The position numbers and the translations under genes are program-made. A stretch of 64,000 nucleotides of DNA from an uncultured Aquimarina sp. (GTDB lineage: Bacteria; Bacteroidota; Bacteroidia; Flavobacteriales; Flavobacteriaceae): contig NZ_CANLMP010000006.1 of the NCBI RefSeq assembly GCF_947492405.1, positions 248,001 to 312,000 on the forward strand, read 5' to 3'. A model generated the notes under the pieces. That model was given only the letters and a program-made list of their open reading frames with translations, was not told the DNA's origin and ran no database searches. This document shows, one piece after another, positions 62,829 to 64,000 of the stretch (its first letter is position 1; each line of letters opens with the position of its first letter).

Positions 62829-64000
62829 TTACTTTTTTCTTTTGCAAATCCATACAAAAACGCCATTTTTTTCAAAATTTTGTATTACCTCATAATTACT
62901 TATAATATCATCGTATTCTTGATCACTAACGTTATAGATATTCGAATAAAAGACAAAATCGTTATTTCCATCAAATACTGTAAAAGATCGTTTTTCTCCA
63001 TTTAATTCTATCGCATCTATCCCTGCATCATTAGGAAAAAATGAAGCAACCTGATGAAAATCTATTTGATTGTCATCTAGATATTTTTTTGCTTTCAATC
63101 TTAGATTATAATAAGGTAAATGTGCCAAAGTAGCATCCCATCCTTGAGAAATTTTAGGAGGATAAATCCAAAAATTTCCTGAAATTAGAATAACAGCCCA
63201 AACTAAAATTAATATAATTCTTAACTTTTTTGCAACAAAGTCAGAGAATAAAATAGTCGCACATAATAGTGAACAAAAAAGATAAATAGGAATTAAATAC
63301 CTATTCCCTAATAAGCCTTTTGCCCATAACATATTAAGAGGTAATAGAAAAAGAATACATCCAAAAAAGAACAAAATTTGTCGTATTTGTGGAACTTTAA
63401 TAAGTTGCTTTCTATACTTAGCAAACAGTATAAAAAGCACAATCCAAATACCGACTCTACCAAAATCTAATATTCTCCATCCCAAAACTGCTATATTGAA
63501 AATAACTCCGGTCAATTCAACACTTTCAAAACTTTCTTGCCAAGGTGATTCCTGATGAAACCCAATCCATCCTTTTTGTTGAAAATGAATAAAACTAAAA
63601 ATAACAAAAATCAAAAACGCAGGAATATAAATAAGGCTTCTTTTTATAAGAGTTGTACATAATTCCTTTATTTTTCCCGTCAATGTTACATTACAACTTA
63701 AGTCAAAAATTAAAACACATACGGATAACATCATCCCCCTCATACTACTGAGAAACAACAAAACAACGGCAATCATCAAAAAGATTTTCTTGTTATCCAG
63801 CACCGAATTTACAGCAAGTAAGAAAAAAAATAGTAACGGAACATCTGGCGAAACAAGAAGCATTTGACTCATAAGTGATGGATCTATTATTACTAGTCCA
63901 AAGGCAATACCTAAATATTTAGGAATAATGAATCTTTTTATTAATCTAAACAATTGAAAAATAAGTCCAAGACCAAGGGGTAACATAGCTAGGTGACTTA
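62829..64000 (-). CDS. Partial multi-pass membrane glycosyltransferase (GT39/ArnT-like)
   Basis: At least 389 codons; the frame has an ATG at 63986 but stays open (SHLA) to the window edge, so the gene starts outside. Ten or more hydrophobic segments. Seen: DPSLMSQMLLVSPDVPLLFFFLLAVNSVL and LWAKGLLGNRYLIPIYLFCSLL, the layout of lipid-linked sugar transferases of the PMT/ArnT/GT83 kind. The catalytic N-terminal loop is missing from the window. The C-terminal periplasmic part (YNVSDQEYDDIISNYE) is family-like. Donor and acceptor are unknown. Confidence 0.72.
   Translation of the reverse strand, partial: SHLAMLPLGLGLIFQLFRLIKRFIIPKYLGIAFGLVIIDPSLMSQMLLVSPDVPLLFFFLLAVNSVLDNKKIFLMIAVVLLFLSSMRGMMLSVCVLIFDLSCNVTLTGKIKELCTTLIKRSLIYIPAFLIFVIFSFIHFQQKGWIGFHQESPWQESFESVELTGVIFNIAVLGWRILDFGRVGIWIVLFILFAKYRKQLIKVPQIRQILFFFGCILFLLPLNMLWAKGLLGNRYLIPIYLFCSLLCATILFSDFVAKKLRIILILVWAVILISGNFWIYPPKISQGWDATLAHLPYYNLRLKAKKYLDDNQIDFHQVASFFPNDAGIDAIELNGEKRSFTVFDGNNDFVFYSNIYNVSDQEYDDIISNYEVIQNFEKNGVFVWICKRKK

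Noticed and set aside
1..64000. tRNA, rRNA or CRISPR array
   Set aside because: Scanning by eye for T-loop consensus words, rRNA-like stretches and regularly spaced repeats gave none; a covariance-model search would be decisive.

Overview
The window is AT-rich DNA from a member of the Bacteroidota, most likely a marine Flavobacteriaceae (an Aquimarina-like genome would fit; this is inferred from gene content, not computed). The evidence is two SusC/SusD pairs, a type IX secretion C-terminal domain on an alpha-amylase, TAnnTTTG-type -7 promoter elements, lipoproteins of Bacteroidota style, several DUF families typical of the phylum, and a flavobacterial housekeeping block (OstA-like, class III aminotransferase, TPR, DUF368 x2, aroE, DUF349). 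I saw no rRNA, tRNA, CRISPR array, phage or intact transposase.

Layout. 1-6.9 kb: unrelated small accessory genes, all on +, separated by long non-coding gaps: a broken lipocalin-like gene, a DUF4287/SRPBCC/ArsR operon with its own operator, an FtsW-like membrane protein, DUF1801, an SH3 protein, a double-GNAT protein and DUF4386. 6.95-12.9 kb (minus): a carotenoid operon. It holds crtB, a lycopene cyclase, a 54-codon remnant of a CrtI/CrtD-type desaturase, cruF, a PlsC/CruD-like acyltransferase, a CruC-like glycosyltransferase, a TPR protein and a DUF4056 protein, and probably makes a hydroxylated, glycosylated and acylated monocyclic carotenoid. 13.6-28 kb (plus): mostly single genes: a nitronate monooxygenase-like flavoprotein, a barrel-less TonB-plug/von Willebrand A/TPR chimera, two AraC regulators each next to a hydrolase (an S41 peptidase and a DUF885-esterase fusion), a transglutaminase-like lipoprotein and small secreted proteins. 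28.2-43 kb (plus): a very long M48 metallopeptidase, then the conserved envelope/housekeeping block. 43.3-61.5 kb: a nutrient-uptake region. It has a multi-domain T9SS alpha-amylase on +, convergent with two SusC/SusD modules on -, followed upstream by two paralogous seven-transmembrane AraC regulators. 61.7-64 kb (minus): mazG and a partial membrane glycosyltransferase cut by the window edge.

How the parts work together. The SusC/SusD region looks like repeated duplication of one unit: membrane-tethered AraC regulator, then a leader with a long dyad, then susC, then susD. The susC leader of module 1 still carries the last ~80 bp of a regulator gene, decayed and frameshifted, next to an IS-end-like palindrome. 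Module 1 therefore seems to have lost its own regulator and may be controlled in trans by one of the two survivors. Both susC leaders share a long inverted repeat whose bases differ while pairing is kept, and an 11-bp motif also found at the 5' ends of both regulator genes. This regulatory architecture and the desaturase remnant are the observations I would follow first.
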